64,000 nt of DNA from Bacillota bacterium (GTDB taxonomy: Bacteria; Planctomycetota; UBA8108; UBA1146). The stretch spans positions 22,309 through 86,308 of the forward strand of contig QNYK01000107.1 of assembly GCA_003973385.1 (NCBI GenBank). Reading direction: 5' to 3'. Both the position numbers and the translations under genes were made by a program. This document shows positions 36,436 through 45,184 of this stretch, in pieces; position 1 is the stretch's first letter, and each line of letters starts with the position of its first letter. The notes beneath the pieces were generated by a model that did not search any database, was not told the origin of the DNA, and saw only the letters and a list, made by a program, of their open reading frames with translations.

Positions 36436-37333
36436 GGATCTCCTGTCTCATGCAAAAAACACTGCCTCCCGATTTGAGGAACTCACCCGTATCGATTTCT
36501 ACCACATCCAGTTGCTGCTGGATGAGGCGTTCTCTGGTGACAGGAGCGTTCGACGGCATCAATACGTGCTGACCATCGGGGCACCAGAGGTTGCCCGCCA
36601 GTTGCTCCATTGCCTCCGACTCATCGACCTCGATCAGTTGCTCAAACGCTTCCTCGAGCAGCGCAAGCCCCTCGTCGTCAAAGGCTCGTCTGACCACGGC
36701 GGCGCGGTTTCGATCGATGATAGCCAGCGCCGTATCGAGGTGATAGAAGCAAGGATCGGTGAGATTCAGCAGAACCACATCATGCCCGAGGATGACACCT
36801 GCCTGTCGGTGGCACGCGGCAGAACTCCTCGAACCGACACCGCACCAGATCACCGCACGCCCCGGATGCTTGAGAGTATCTCCGTTTCCCTCCCAGCAAC
36901 CCTCGCACTCTGGAGGCAACTCTTCACAGCGAACTCCGATCTCTTCGAGAGCGATTCGATGAAGAGCGTTTTCCTCGGTGCGGTTCGGGTGGCTCATGCG
37001 TCCGATGATCGCACAGGGATTTCCCTCGGAGTCATTGGTAACGAGTGAAGGGTTGGCAGTGAATACAGAATCGACCAGATGCAACCGTGCAGGCAACAGA
37101 TGAATCGACAATCCGAGCGATTCGATGGCATCGACCAGCGCAGTCCATTGAGAGTGAGCCAGTTGCTTGTCGATGCTTCCGATCTGTCCTTCCATGTGAG
37201 CATTGCGGATGTCGACCACATCGAAATGGTCTGGAGGACACAGCAGTGCCCCGGTCACGGCAGCCTCGGCAGACATCGATCGAGGAGTGTGATCACGCCA
37301 CTGGTTGGATGTCGTGATGAAGCAGGTGGTCAT
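36422..37333 (-). CDS. Amidinotransferase-fold hydrolase (dimethylargininase/arginine deiminase-like)
   Basis: A 303-residue protein of the guanidino-group-modifying superfamily. The catalytic set is visible: EGNGDTL (acidic substrate contacts), CFYHLDTAL (His) and a C-terminal SGGSVFCM (nucleophile Cys). Family members hydrolyse dimethylarginine, arginine or ornithine-type guanidines; the substrate here is undetermined. ATG 37333 follows GAGGAG and overlaps the mutY stop (ATGA). It is an unexpected partner for two DNA-repair glycosylases. Confidence 0.82.
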   Translation of the reverse strand: MTTCFITTSNQWRDHTPRSMSAEAAVTGALLCPPDHFDVVDIRNAHMEGQIGSIDKQLAHSQWTALVDAIESLGLSIHLLPARLHLVDSVFTANPSLVTNDSEGNPCAIIGRMSHPNRTEENALHRIALEEIGVRCEELPPECEGCWEGNGDTLKHPGRAVIWCGVGSRSSAACHRQAGVILGHDVVLLNLTDPCFYHLDTALAIIDRNRAAVVRRAFDDEGLALLEEAFEQLIEVDESEAMEQLAGNLWCPDGQHVLMPSNAPVTRERLIQQQLDVVEIDTGEFLKSGGSVFCMRQEIRESV

Positions 37334-38394
37334 CTTGGCTCCTCGAGAAGTAGTTTTCTTGCTGCGGCCAGTGATTTGCGATGGAGAGCCGGTAGGCGAC
37401 CGCCTTCCTCGATGGGGATCGTGGTCGCTGCTTCCGGGATCTCTCCGGTGAATTGATAGACGAGCGGATAGATCTGCAGCCGTCGATGTGTGATGGCGTG
37501 ACGGAATCGATCACCGTGGCCGAGCAGGGTCGCTCCTTCGATGCCGAATCTCCTGAGTTCCCTGTCGGCCATCTTCTCGGCGTGGATTCCGGGGCCTGCA
37601 AGCCTGGCGAGGGGCGGGCCTCGGTGTCCGGCGAGCAGTTCGCCGTCGCCCTCCCAGGTGAGAACCTGCTGGCCCTGCATCACGACAGCAGCTGCCCACC
37701 ACTGCTCCTCGGTGGCTCGTTTCGGGCGTGGTTGCGGCCAGCGGGTCGGCTCCCCACTGGCTCGCGCGACACATCCGTTGCCAAGGGGGCAGATCTGGCA
37801 GGCGGGGGAGCGTGGCGTACAGATCGAACGACCCAGATCCATCATCGCCTGGTTGTGATCGCCGGGATGATCGCAGTCGAGAGCAGCGTCGGCAGCTTCA
37901 TGTACACTGTGTTTGGCATCGCCGCGGCGGGGATCTCCGTCGATCCCCAGGTAGCGGCAAAGCACCCTCTGCACATTTCCATCGATCACCGCCAATGGTT
38001 CACCGAAGGCGATGCTGCAGATGGCCGCCGTGGTGTACTCGCCAATTCCAGGCAACTTTCGCACCTGTTCAGGATCGCGCGGGAATTGGCCGTCGTGATC
38101 GGTGACGATCATCTTTGCTGCCTGGTGCAGATTGCGGCAGCGGGAGTAGTAGCCGAGGCCCGCCCACAACTCGAGCACCTCATCGAGTCCAGCAGCGGCG
38201 AGCGACTGCGCGTCCGGATACTTGTCGATGAATCGATTCCAGTACCCGATCACCGTCGAGACCCGGGTTTGCTGCAGCATCACCTCGGAGAGCCAGATCG
38301 CGTAGGGATCACGGATACCCCGCCACGGTAGTTGCTGGTTCGACCGGCGATACCAGTCCGCCAGTTTCGTGGTGATCTGCCGGACCATCGTCAC
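37330..38394 (-). CDS. mutY: A/G-specific adenine glycosylase
   Basis: Removes adenine opposite 8-oxoguanine. 354 residues with the helix-hairpin-helix KLPGIGEYTTAAI, the catalytic Asp segment VIDGNVQRVLCR, the four-Cys iron-sulfur motif CTPRSPACQICPLGNGC and a C-terminal NUDIX-like domain for 8-oxoG recognition. First gene of a three-gene overlapping minus-strand unit with the amidinotransferase-fold protein and uracil-DNA glycosylase. Confidence 0.94.
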   Translation of the reverse strand: MTMVRQITTKLADWYRRSNQQLPWRGIRDPYAIWLSEVMLQQTRVSTVIGYWNRFIDKYPDAQSLAAAGLDEVLELWAGLGYYSRCRNLHQAAKMIVTDHDGQFPRDPEQVRKLPGIGEYTTAAICSIAFGEPLAVIDGNVQRVLCRYLGIDGDPRRGDAKHSVHEAADAALDCDHPGDHNQAMMDLGRSICTPRSPACQICPLGNGCVARASGEPTRWPQPRPKRATEEQWWAAAVVMQGQQVLTWEGDGELLAGHRGPPLARLAGPGIHAEKMADRELRRFGIEGATLLGHGDRFRHAITHRRLQIYPLVYQFTGEIPEAATTIPIEEGGRLPALHRKSLAAARKLLLEEPR

Positions 38395-38633
38395 TCCCTA
38401 CGGCCCAGGTGTGCTCGACACCGGGGTTCACGGGAGGATAACTCCCGCACTCCTGTGCGATCTGGGATACAATTCAGTGCTATGCTACAGGCTGTTCCTG
38501 AGCAAGTGATGACAGCAGGTCGGTGATGAGAACCGGATCGATCAACGCGATACTTCTCGAACTGCTCTCGTGCAGTTCCTTGCTCGATCTCCCCGCTTCC
38601 CGATCATTCCTGAAGTGGGCTCAGCGGTACGAA

Positions 38634-39509
38634 ATGCGGTGTGAATTGATCCGAGCGCGAATGCGAATCGTGACCCTGGTGGGGCTCTTCTGCTGCGGTT
38701 TCTGGGTGCCGTCGGATGCACAGGTTCTGTTCGAATACCAACCGACCCCTACCGACATCCTCTACGACCTGACCAGCGGGGAGGGGAGCGGCTCGGTGAG
38801 CATTTTCAACGTCGAACTGCCAGCGAGCCTCGGGTTCCCGAACAATGTGCAGGGATGGACCATGAGCCTGGTGCATGATCCCTCCATCCTCGAAGCCATC
38901 GAAATCGACCAGGGGTCTTATATCCAGACCGTCAATAATGGAAACCCTCCGGCTTTCTGGCAGACCTCCATCGAAGCGAACGGCATCACCATCGGCGCTC
39001 TTTACTGCTTCACCGGCTGCGCAAGTTGCGTCTACGAGATTCCGAAGGAGATCGCTGTCATCAGTTACCAGACCGTCGCGGCAACGCTCGCCGGGGACCT
39101 CGACGGGGAGACGACGACTCTCGTCTTCACACCGATGGGCAACCCCCCGGTGACGAATGTGATGGTGGTGAGTGGCGTCTCCAACCCCGTCATCGGACAG
39201 GACGGGACCGTGAATCTCATCCCCGCCCTGGAACCGGAGATTGTCCGGGGTGACGCGAATACCAACGGAGTCATCGAGCCTCTCGCCGATGGAATTACCG
39301 CCCTCAACTATCTGTTCTTGAGCGGGACCAGCGTCACCTGTCTCGATGCCCTCGACTGCAACGACGATGCATCGGTCAACCTCGCGGATCCGATCCTGCT
39401 GCTGTCGTGGGGCTTCGCGATGGGTTCGCCGTTGCCGGCGCCGTTCCCCGATTGCGGAGTGGATCCTACCGATGATCTTCTGTCTTGCGATGCGAGTGGG
39501 TGCCCCTGA
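38634..39509 (+). CDS. Secreted cohesin-like/dockerin-like protein, first of a tandem pair
   Basis: About 291 residues from ATG 38634; the frame is open from 38523 but homology with the next gene begins at the signal peptide (TLVGLFCCGFWVPSDAQ). One cohesin-like domain (GWTMSLVHDPSILEAIEID) is followed by a dockerin-like pair (IVRGDANTNGVIEPLADGI, DCNDDASVNLADPILLL) and the tail FPDCGVDPTDDLLSCDASGC. No good ribosome-binding site is visible; ATG 38661 is an alternative. Its 3' part is repeated almost exactly in the next gene. Confidence 0.75.
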   Translation: MRCELIRARMRIVTLVGLFCCGFWVPSDAQVLFEYQPTPTDILYDLTSGEGSGSVSIFNVELPASLGFPNNVQGWTMSLVHDPSILEAIEIDQGSYIQTVNNGNPPAFWQTSIEANGITIGALYCFTGCASCVYEIPKEIAVISYQTVAATLAGDLDGETTTLVFTPMGNPPVTNVMVVSGVSNPVIGQDGTVNLIPALEPEIVRGDANTNGVIEPLADGITALNYLFLSGTSVTCLDALDCNDDASVNLADPILLLSWGFAMGSPLPAPFPDCGVDPTDDLLSCDASGCP

Positions 39510-39610
39510 GGGTGCACCACCGCTCGGCTGGACGATTTCATCGGGTGATCCACTCCACACCTTGCCGCTCAGTGGTGCTGCTCGTCCAGCTGCGATTCCC
39601 GGCGCCCGAG
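39273..39610 (+). repeat. Direct repeat, copy 1 (gene end plus 3' flank)
   Basis: About 340 bases covering the dockerin-coding end and about 100 bases of non-coding flank, repeated without any indel at an offset of 1141 (copy 2 at 40414-40751). The non-coding part differs at about two positions by eye, while the first coding part is more diverged. Confidence 0.9.
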
Positions 39611-39777
39611 TGGGCCCATGACCCACATTTCAAACCAATTTCGATCGCTCGCAATTTTCCTGTCCGATGATCCTCGTGGTGCGGATGGTTCGACAGTGGG
39701 CGAGTGCCTGCTGGGTGAGCGGGCCTGCTTCCCGTTGTTTCTTGGAGTCGATACGCTGATCCGAGATGGGGTGACAC

Positions 39778-40650
39778 ATGTTCCGTGTACGAATTCGATC
39801 TGTAATGCTCGTGGGCCTCTTCTGCTGTGGTTTCTCGCTGCCAGCGGACGCACAGTGGCTGTTCGAATACCAGCCGGCCCCCCTCGACATCCTGTACGAT
39901 GTATCGACAGGGGAGGGGAGCGGCTCTACCAGCATTTCCATCGTCGAATTGCCGACCAGTCTCGGATTTCCCAACCCTGTCTGGGGCTGGTCCTTGAGCA
40001 TCGGGCATGATCCATCCCTGATCGAACCCTACGATGTCGTTCAGGGGGTTGATGTCGTGGGCATCAACAATGGCAACGGTCCTGACTTCTGGGCGATCGG
40101 CCTCGAACCGGATGGCTTCTTCATCGGTGCTATCTACAGTTTGAACTCCACTGCAAATGGCTACTACGAGACTCCGGCGGAGATTGCGGTGGCCCACTAC
40201 CAGACGGTGGCAGCGACCCTGATCGGCGATCTGGATGGAGAAAATTCGACACTGTTTGCCCTCGAGGTGGGCAATCCTCCGGTCGGAAATATCGTGGTGG
40301 TGGACATTCCTACGGCTCCGACCCAATCGTCCTACCCCGACATTCCGCCAGCGATCGTGACTCTCGCTCCAGATCTGGGACTGGTCCGGGGCGACGCCAA
40401 TGCCAGCGGATCGATCGAGCCTCTCGCCGATGCCATCGTCGCCCTCAACTACCTGTTCGTGAGCGCGAGCGGCGTCACCTGTCTCGATGCCCTCGATTGC
40501 AACGATGATGCATCGGTCAACCTCGCGGATCCGGTCATGTTGCTCGCGTGGGGCTTCGCGATGGGTTCGCCGTTGCCGGCGCCGTTCCCCGATTGCGGAG
40601 TGGATCCGACCGATGATGTCCTGGCTTGTGATGCGAGTGGGTGCCCCTGA
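39778..40650 (+). CDS. Secreted cohesin-like/dockerin-like protein, second of a tandem pair
   Basis: A 290-residue paralogue of the preceding gene. Signal peptide with LVGLFCCGFSLPADAQ, a cohesin-like domain (GWSLSIGHDPSLIEPYDVV), a dockerin-like pair (LVRGDANASGSIEPLADAI, DCNDDASVNLADPVMLL), and the nearly identical tail FPDCGVDPTDDVLACDASGC. The pair most likely arose by tandem duplication with later homogenisation of the 3' part. Confidence 0.78.
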   Translation: MFRVRIRSVMLVGLFCCGFSLPADAQWLFEYQPAPLDILYDVSTGEGSGSTSISIVELPTSLGFPNPVWGWSLSIGHDPSLIEPYDVVQGVDVVGINNGNGPDFWAIGLEPDGFFIGAIYSLNSTANGYYETPAEIAVAHYQTVAATLIGDLDGENSTLFALEVGNPPVGNIVVVDIPTAPTQSSYPDIPPAIVTLAPDLGLVRGDANASGSIEPLADAIVALNYLFVSASGVTCLDALDCNDDASVNLADPVMLLAWGFAMGSPLPAPFPDCGVDPTDDVLACDASGCP

Positions 40651-40751
40651 GGGTGCACCACCGCTCGGCTGGACGATTTCATCGGGTGATCCACTCAACA
40701 CCTTGCCGCTCAGTGGTGCTGCTCGTCCAGCTGCGATTCCCGGCCCCCGAG
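40414..40751 (+). repeat. Direct repeat, copy 2 (gene end plus 3' flank)
   Basis: Second copy of the repeat at 39273-39610. It ends about 40 bases before the aroC start, so the repeated flank lies in the aroC leader. Confidence 0.9.
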
Positions 40752-40789
40752 ATGCTGGCATCTGGCCACGGATTCACTACATTCCTTGC

Positions 40790-41878
40790 ATGAGCAATAG
40801 TTTCGGAGAGTACCTCCGCATCACCACCTGGGGCGAATCTCATGGCCCGGGAATCGGCGTCGTGATCGACGGGCTGCCTGCCGGTGTCCCCGTCTCCATC
40901 GAGACGATCGCGGCAGATCTGGCGAGGCGTCGACCCGGTGGCGATCTGGCCTCATCTCGAAAAGAGCCGGACACACCCAGAATTCTTTCGGGGCTCCTCG
41001 ATGGCAAGACGCTCGGTTCGCCGCTGGCGATCTGGATCGAATCGATCGATGCGCGTCCCGGGGATTACGATGAGATGGCCGATCTCTACCGTCCGGGTCA
41101 TGCCGATTTCACCACCGAGGCTCGTTACGGTCATCGCGATCGCCGTGGCGGAGGCCGCGCCAGTGCCCGAGAGACCGCTGCTCGCGTAGCGGCGGGTGCC
41201 GTCTGTCGAGTGATGCTGGCGCGGGAATATGGAATCGAGATCGTAGGTTGGGTCGATGAAGTGGCAGGTATCCGTGCAGACGTCGATCCCGCACTTGTCG
41301 AGTCGAAGGATGTGGAGGCTTCTGCAGTTCGCTGTCCGGTCCCCGCACGAAGTGCCACCATGATGGAGAAGATTCAAACGGCCCGCGACGCGGGAGATAG
41401 CCTCGGTGGCTGGGTCGCCGTGACGGCACGTGGCGTGCCCGCCGGCTGGGGGGATCCCGTGTTTGCAAAGGTGAAGTCGCTACTCGGCGCTGCCTTGCTG
41501 TCGATTCCCGCAGCAGTGGCGATCGAGATCGGGGATGGAATTGCCGCGACTTCGCGATGTGGCAGTGAAAACAACGATGTCTTCATCTCGGACGGTGCCG
41601 GGGGGATCTGTCAGCAGAGCAATCGATCAGGAGGCATGCAGGGAGGGATCACCAGCGGTGAACCGGTCTGGGCCAGGGTTGGATTCAAGCCGACTTCCAC
41701 CATCGCCACCTCTCAGAAGACGCTCAACAGATCCGGAGAAGAGGTCGAGTTCGAGGGGCGAGGTCGCCACGACCCCTGTGTGCTGCCGCGTGCAGTGGCG
41801 ATCGTCGAGGCGATGATGGCACTGGTACTGGTCGACCGGATGCTGGCCAGGCGAGCCACTCCTCCGGCAAGCGGATAG
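40790..41878 (+). CDS. aroC: Chorismate synthase
   Basis: Last step of the shikimate pathway, needing reduced FMN. 362 residues with the signatures GESHGPGIGVVIDGLPAG, RYGHRDRRGGGRASARET, MQGGITSGEPV and RHDPCVLPRA. ATG 40790 gives the expected N-terminus; the frame is open far upstream through the previous gene's end. The repeated 3' flank of the dockerin gene lies in its leader. It is followed after nine bases by the AhpD-like selenoprotein candidate. Confidence 0.95.
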   Translation: MSNSFGEYLRITTWGESHGPGIGVVIDGLPAGVPVSIETIAADLARRRPGGDLASSRKEPDTPRILSGLLDGKTLGSPLAIWIESIDARPGDYDEMADLYRPGHADFTTEARYGHRDRRGGGRASARETAARVAAGAVCRVMLAREYGIEIVGWVDEVAGIRADVDPALVESKDVEASAVRCPVPARSATMMEKIQTARDAGDSLGGWVAVTARGVPAGWGDPVFAKVKSLLGAALLSIPAAVAIEIGDGIAATSRCGSENNDVFISDGAGGICQQSNRSGGMQGGITSGEPVWARVGFKPTSTIATSQKTLNRSGEEVEFEGRGRHDPCVLPRAVAIVEAMMALVLVDRMLARRATPPASG

Positions 41879-41887
41879 GAGACGCCG

Positions 41888-42433
41888 ATGTCGTGGATCG
41901 AGCACCTCCGCGAGGATCAGGATGCCAGCGGCATTCTCGAGCGCGTCTATGCTGGCTGTCGGTCGCGAGCGGGGGAAGTCGCCGAGATCATCCAGGTGAT
42001 GTCCCCACGTCCCGATCTGCTCGAACCATTTCTCGAACTGTATCTTCGTGTCATGCGAGGACCATCTGAACTCTCGCGAGCGGAACGGGAATGGGTGGCG
42101 GTTCTCACCAGCGATTTCAATGGCTGTCACTACTGAGTACAGTCGCACCTGCGAGATCTCGAATCGCTGCCCGGCAGCGAGGATCTCGTCGAAGCGGTCC
42201 GGTCGGGCCCTGAATCCCTGGATGATCGTCAGCGCGCCATCGCCGCCTTCACCGAGAAGTTGACCCTGACTCCCTCCGAGATGAGCCGCGCAGAGGTCGA
42301 TGCCCTGAAAGGGGTAGGGTTCAATGATGAGGCGATTCTTGAACTGGTGCATATCATCGGCTTTTTCAACCACATCAATCGCATTGCAGATGCTCTGGGA
42401 GTCGATCTGGAGCCGTGGATGGACAGCAAGTAG
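41888..42433 (+). CDS. AhpD-like peroxidase-related selenoprotein candidate (CxxU, in-frame TGA)
   Basis: Read through TGA 42134-42136, this is a 181-residue protein of the AhpD/carboxymuconolactone decarboxylase fold, matching the peroxidase-related subgroup. Before the TGA are the LSRAEREWVAV helix and NGCHY. After it come VQSHLRDLE, a mid-domain and a typical end (AILELVHIIGFFNHINRIAD). Relatives have CxYC followed by xxxH; here Cys80-His-Tyr-TGA83 and His87 make CxxU. The frame stays open for 98 codons to a TAG. A stem-loop follows at 42152-42188. ATG 41888 has TAGGAGAC upstream. Predicted role: thiol/selenol peroxide reduction in the cytoplasm. If not read through, it is an 82-residue truncated product. 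Confidence 0.82.
42152..42188 (+). promoter_or_regulatory. Candidate bacterial SECIS stem-loop for UGA at 42134
   Basis: Two coaxial perfect stems: CGAGATC (42152-42158) with GATCTCG (42182-42188), and inside it TCGCTGC (42164-42170) with GCAGCGA (42174-42180), closed by a CCG loop. The apical loop is about 35 bases after the UGA, near the far end of the range known for bacterial SECIS elements, and contains G. It lies within the coding frame, as bacterial SECIS elements do. Confidence 0.6.
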
Positions 42434-42547
42434 CCACGAGCCGGATTTGAAGATGCGGCTTCCAGACCTTAGGATGGGGACTGAGGAAAGGTGGCCAGAG
42501 ACAGCCGCCCTGGATTCCCGTGGTTCTTTGACCCGATTGGGGCAGTG

Positions 42548-44197
42548 ATGGACTCGCGCCAGAACACCATCGAGAGATTGCTGAGGCGTATCCGTCTGCG
42601 GAGAAGGTTCCGTGCGATGGTCCAGCACTCGAGCGATGCGATGGTTCTGGCGATCTCCTCGCTGGTCATCCTGTTGCTGTCGGAGCGCCTCTTCTCCATC
42701 GCCATTCCGGAACCATTCGAGATGCTGATTCCGATCGGTGTGATGGTATTGGCGATGACCATCGCATTCTTCTCGGTTCGACCGGCGCCCGTCAGCGAGG
42801 CGGTCGAGGCAGAATTGAAGGGTTCAATTCCACAGACCATCTCGACATCACTTCTGGCCCGCCAGGAGGGCTTCGATGACGAGGCCGCAGAGATGATCGC
42901 CGCAGATGCAGACAAGATCGCGGCTCATGTGGACCCGAGTCAAGCCGTGCCGCTGGGTCGTCCAGATCATCCGTGGAGGGCAGCTGTGGCGCTGGTGATG
43001 CTGATCGGTGCTTTTTCGATGCCCGGGGTCGATTTACTCGGCATCGAGCAGGAGCAGGTGCGCAACAAGCGTGAATCGGATCGTACCGCCAGGAAGATCG
43101 CATCCCTCGACCGGAGATTACGAGAGGTATCTCGACTGGCAGAGGTACACAAGATCGATGTGGAGACCAGAAAACTGCTGAAGCAAATCTCTCGCAAGGA
43201 GCAGAGGAAGCCATCTGAAAAACGCGCAGAAGGTCGGGAGGCCACGAGACAGGTTGCATTGAAGCGGACCGAGGCTGCGCGCAGTCAGGTGAAGCGTCGG
43301 CTGGGCCGATCGGAATTGTCGGCGGCGAGAAGTACTGCAGATAGGGTACGTCGCGCAGGAGAGCAGCAAGCCAGTCCAGAGAGCCGAGCCGGGCAGGAGT
43401 TGCAGAAGGCGCTGCGCAAGGGAGAACTGGGTCGAGCCGGGCAGCAACTGCAGAAACTGGCCAAGGCAGCCCAGAAGCCGGGTGCCGAGGGGGACCAGGC
43501 GAGAGCCGATCTGGCAAAGCTGGCTCAAGCACTGGGGCTATCCGGAGATCTGGCCTCGAAACTGAACACCTCTGCCGGCGGATCGAAGGGCAATCCATCG
43601 GCGCAGGACCTCAAGGCGTTGGCGGATCAGATGGACCTTCTTGCAAGATTGTTGAGGGAGAGTGATCTGCTCGATCATGCCAGCAAGCAGATCAAATTTA
43701 CCGAGGCAGAACTGAGTTCGCTCCCATCGGAATGGCCGGAAGGTCCTCCTCCCGAGATCTGTCCCGATTGTCTCGCAGGCACGTGACAGGCGCAGGGGGG
43801 AACCTGACAGGGTTCGGGTTCCTCCAGTGAGCGAAGTTTCGTTCACCTCAATCAAAAGGGGTCACCGGCTCCTATCGCAGGGACAGGGTCCAGGCCTGGA
43901 CCCGGCGTTGGCTTGCAGCTGGGTCGTGGTGGCGGCCAGCGACCGGAAGCCAAAGATGGAGAGACCAGTTCTCGACCAGAAACGGTGTCGGGACGAGGCC
44001 ATCAAGGGGTCACCGTGGCGACGATCCTGGTCGATGGGGAAGCCCCATCTGGCGAGGCGAAGGAGATGATGCGGACGGCGGTCGCGGCGAGTTCTCGCCT
44101 TGCAGAATCGGATCTGGAGCAGCAGCGGATCCCCGCTTCGCTGCGCCAGGTGGCGCGCGACTACTTTGATCGACTCCAGGGGAGAACCGAGGACTGA
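42548..44197 (+). CDS. Membrane-anchored coiled-coil protein with two in-frame TGA codons (selenoprotein candidate)
   Basis: The N-terminal part has paired membrane helices (about 30-50 and 55-75, another near 145-165) and a long charged helical region rich in Arg, Lys, Glu and Gln (about 170-330). Then comes CPDCLAGT, TGA (43784-43786), QAQGGT, TGA (43805-43807) and QGSGSSSERS, all in one frame. A Gly-rich linker (GTGSRPGPGVGLQLGRGGG) and a structured end (ATILVDGEAPSGEAKEMM, ARDYFDRLQ) run to a TGA at 44195. This resembles a family I recall from planctomycete and verrucomicrobial VWA clusters, with Cys in the linker. Full length is about 549 residues. ATG 42548 is used; GTG 42491 is possible. 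A plain reading stops at 431 codons from GTG 42491. Confidence 0.6.
43796..43825 (+). promoter_or_regulatory. Candidate SECIS hairpin after the first TGA (43784)
   Basis: GGGGGAACC (43796-43804) pairs with GGTTCCTCC (43817-43825), nine base pairs with one G-U. The 12-base loop starts 18 bases after the first TGA and contains a GGG run and the second TGA. Confidence 0.45.
43827..43846 (+). promoter_or_regulatory. Candidate SECIS hairpin after the second TGA (43805)
   Basis: GTGAGCGAA (43827-43835) pairs with TTCGTTCAC (43838-43846) with one G-U pair. The tip (AGTT if the last pair is open) is about 28-31 bases after the second TGA, inside the SECIS distance range. Confidence 0.45.
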
Positions 44198-44260
44198 TCG
44201 AGCGAGCAGCCTCGATTCTCCAGCGATTTTCACAGTGGTCTCCAGAGGGAGGAATGCAGC

Positions 44261-45184
44261 ATGGTATCGAGGACCTTGCTCCTTGCCGTGCTGGTGCTGG
44301 TTTCCTGTATCTCGACCGTTCCCGAGGTGGCACCGCTTTCCGATGTCGTTCTGATCGGTGGACCCGGCCGTGGCATCGGTCGCTTCTTTCAGCCCCGTGC
44401 CATCGAGACGCTTCCGGGACTCGGATGTATCGTCATCGACCGCAGTGGCAGAGCTCAGCGTTTCGATTCCGCGGGGGTTCCTCAGGATGTCTGGATGCTG
44501 CCCGAGTGGTCTGCGGGCCATCCGATCGATCTGTGCCGTACCGAAGAGGGCACGCTGATGGTCGCGGATACCCATTACATGAGAATCATCGAGTTCAGCC
44601 TCGACGGCGCGGAGATCCGTCGTTTCGGTGAAGATGTTGGTCTGGAACTGGTACGTGGAATCGATATCGCACAGGACGGCTCGATCCTGGTCGCTTCCTA
44701 TGGCGAACTCGACCGGGTATTCAGATTTGACCGCCTCGGCAACCTGCTCTCCGTGTGGGGTGAGCGTGGAGATGGACCTGGACAGTTCCTGCGCCCTGAA
44801 GGTCTTGCAGTGGACCATGACGGTACGGTACTCGTTGTCGATTGTGGCCATCACCGTATCCTCAGATTCAGTCTCGAAGGGGATCATCTTCAGACCATCG
44901 GAGGGCCAGGCACTGCAGAGGGCCAGTTCGATACACCCTTTGACATCGATGTTGTCGGAGACGGTAGTTTCGTGGTTGTCGACAAGTCCGGGTGCCGATT
45001 GCAGCGCTTCAGCAGCGATGGAGAGTTGCTGGGTTCGGTCGGTGGAATCGGCCGACGAGTCGGCCGTCTCAGCGAACCGCGAGGACTCGCGGTTCACATC
45101 GGGGACGCCAATCCGAGGGTTCTCATCGCCGATACCGGCAATCACCGGGTCGTGGCGGCCGCTCTACCGGGAGCAGCACCTTGA
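44261..45184 (+). CDS. NHL-repeat (six-bladed propeller) lipoprotein
   Basis: A 307-residue exported protein. The N-terminal hydrophobic stretch ends in LVSC at Cys16, a plausible lipobox. The rest is NHL-type blades, for example FLRPEGLAVDHDGTVLVVDC, HHRILRFSLEGD, LFDIDVVGDGSFVVVDKSG-like repeats and GLAVHIGDANPRVLIADTGN. GGAGGAA precedes ATG 44261. Propellers of this kind bind proteins or ligands; the partner may be the adjacent VWA or coiled-coil protein. Its stop overlaps the TTG start of the VWA gene. Confidence 0.82.
   Translation: MVSRTLLLAVLVLVSCISTVPEVAPLSDVVLIGGPGRGIGRFFQPRAIETLPGLGCIVIDRSGRAQRFDSAGVPQDVWMLPEWSAGHPIDLCRTEEGTLMVADTHYMRIIEFSLDGAEIRRFGEDVGLELVRGIDIAQDGSILVASYGELDRVFRFDRLGNLLSVWGERGDGPGQFLRPEGLAVDHDGTVLVVDCGHHRILRFSLEGDHLQTIGGPGTAEGQFDTPFDIDVVGDGSFVVVDKSGCRLQRFSSDGELLGSVGGIGRRVGRLSEPRGLAVHIGDANPRVLIADTGNHRVVAAALPGAAP

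Noticed and set aside
41888..42136. Reading the AhpD-like gene as a truncated 82-residue pseudogene
   Set aside because: The frame beyond TGA stays open for 98 codons with family-typical sequence, and the TGA falls precisely on the catalytic Cys position.
43784..43807. General reassignment of TGA in this genome
   Set aside because: TGA terminates many clearly complete genes here (secA, metK, ald, folD, mutL, efp, pyrG), so only local recoding is plausible.
43827..44197. Separate small genes (GTG 43827 frame, or TTG 43913 to 44197)
   Set aside because: The 43827 frame is not protein-like and has no ribosome-binding site. The 43913 frame is the same as the upstream coiled-coil gene and is coding-like from 43808 onward, so it fits better as that protein's C-terminus.
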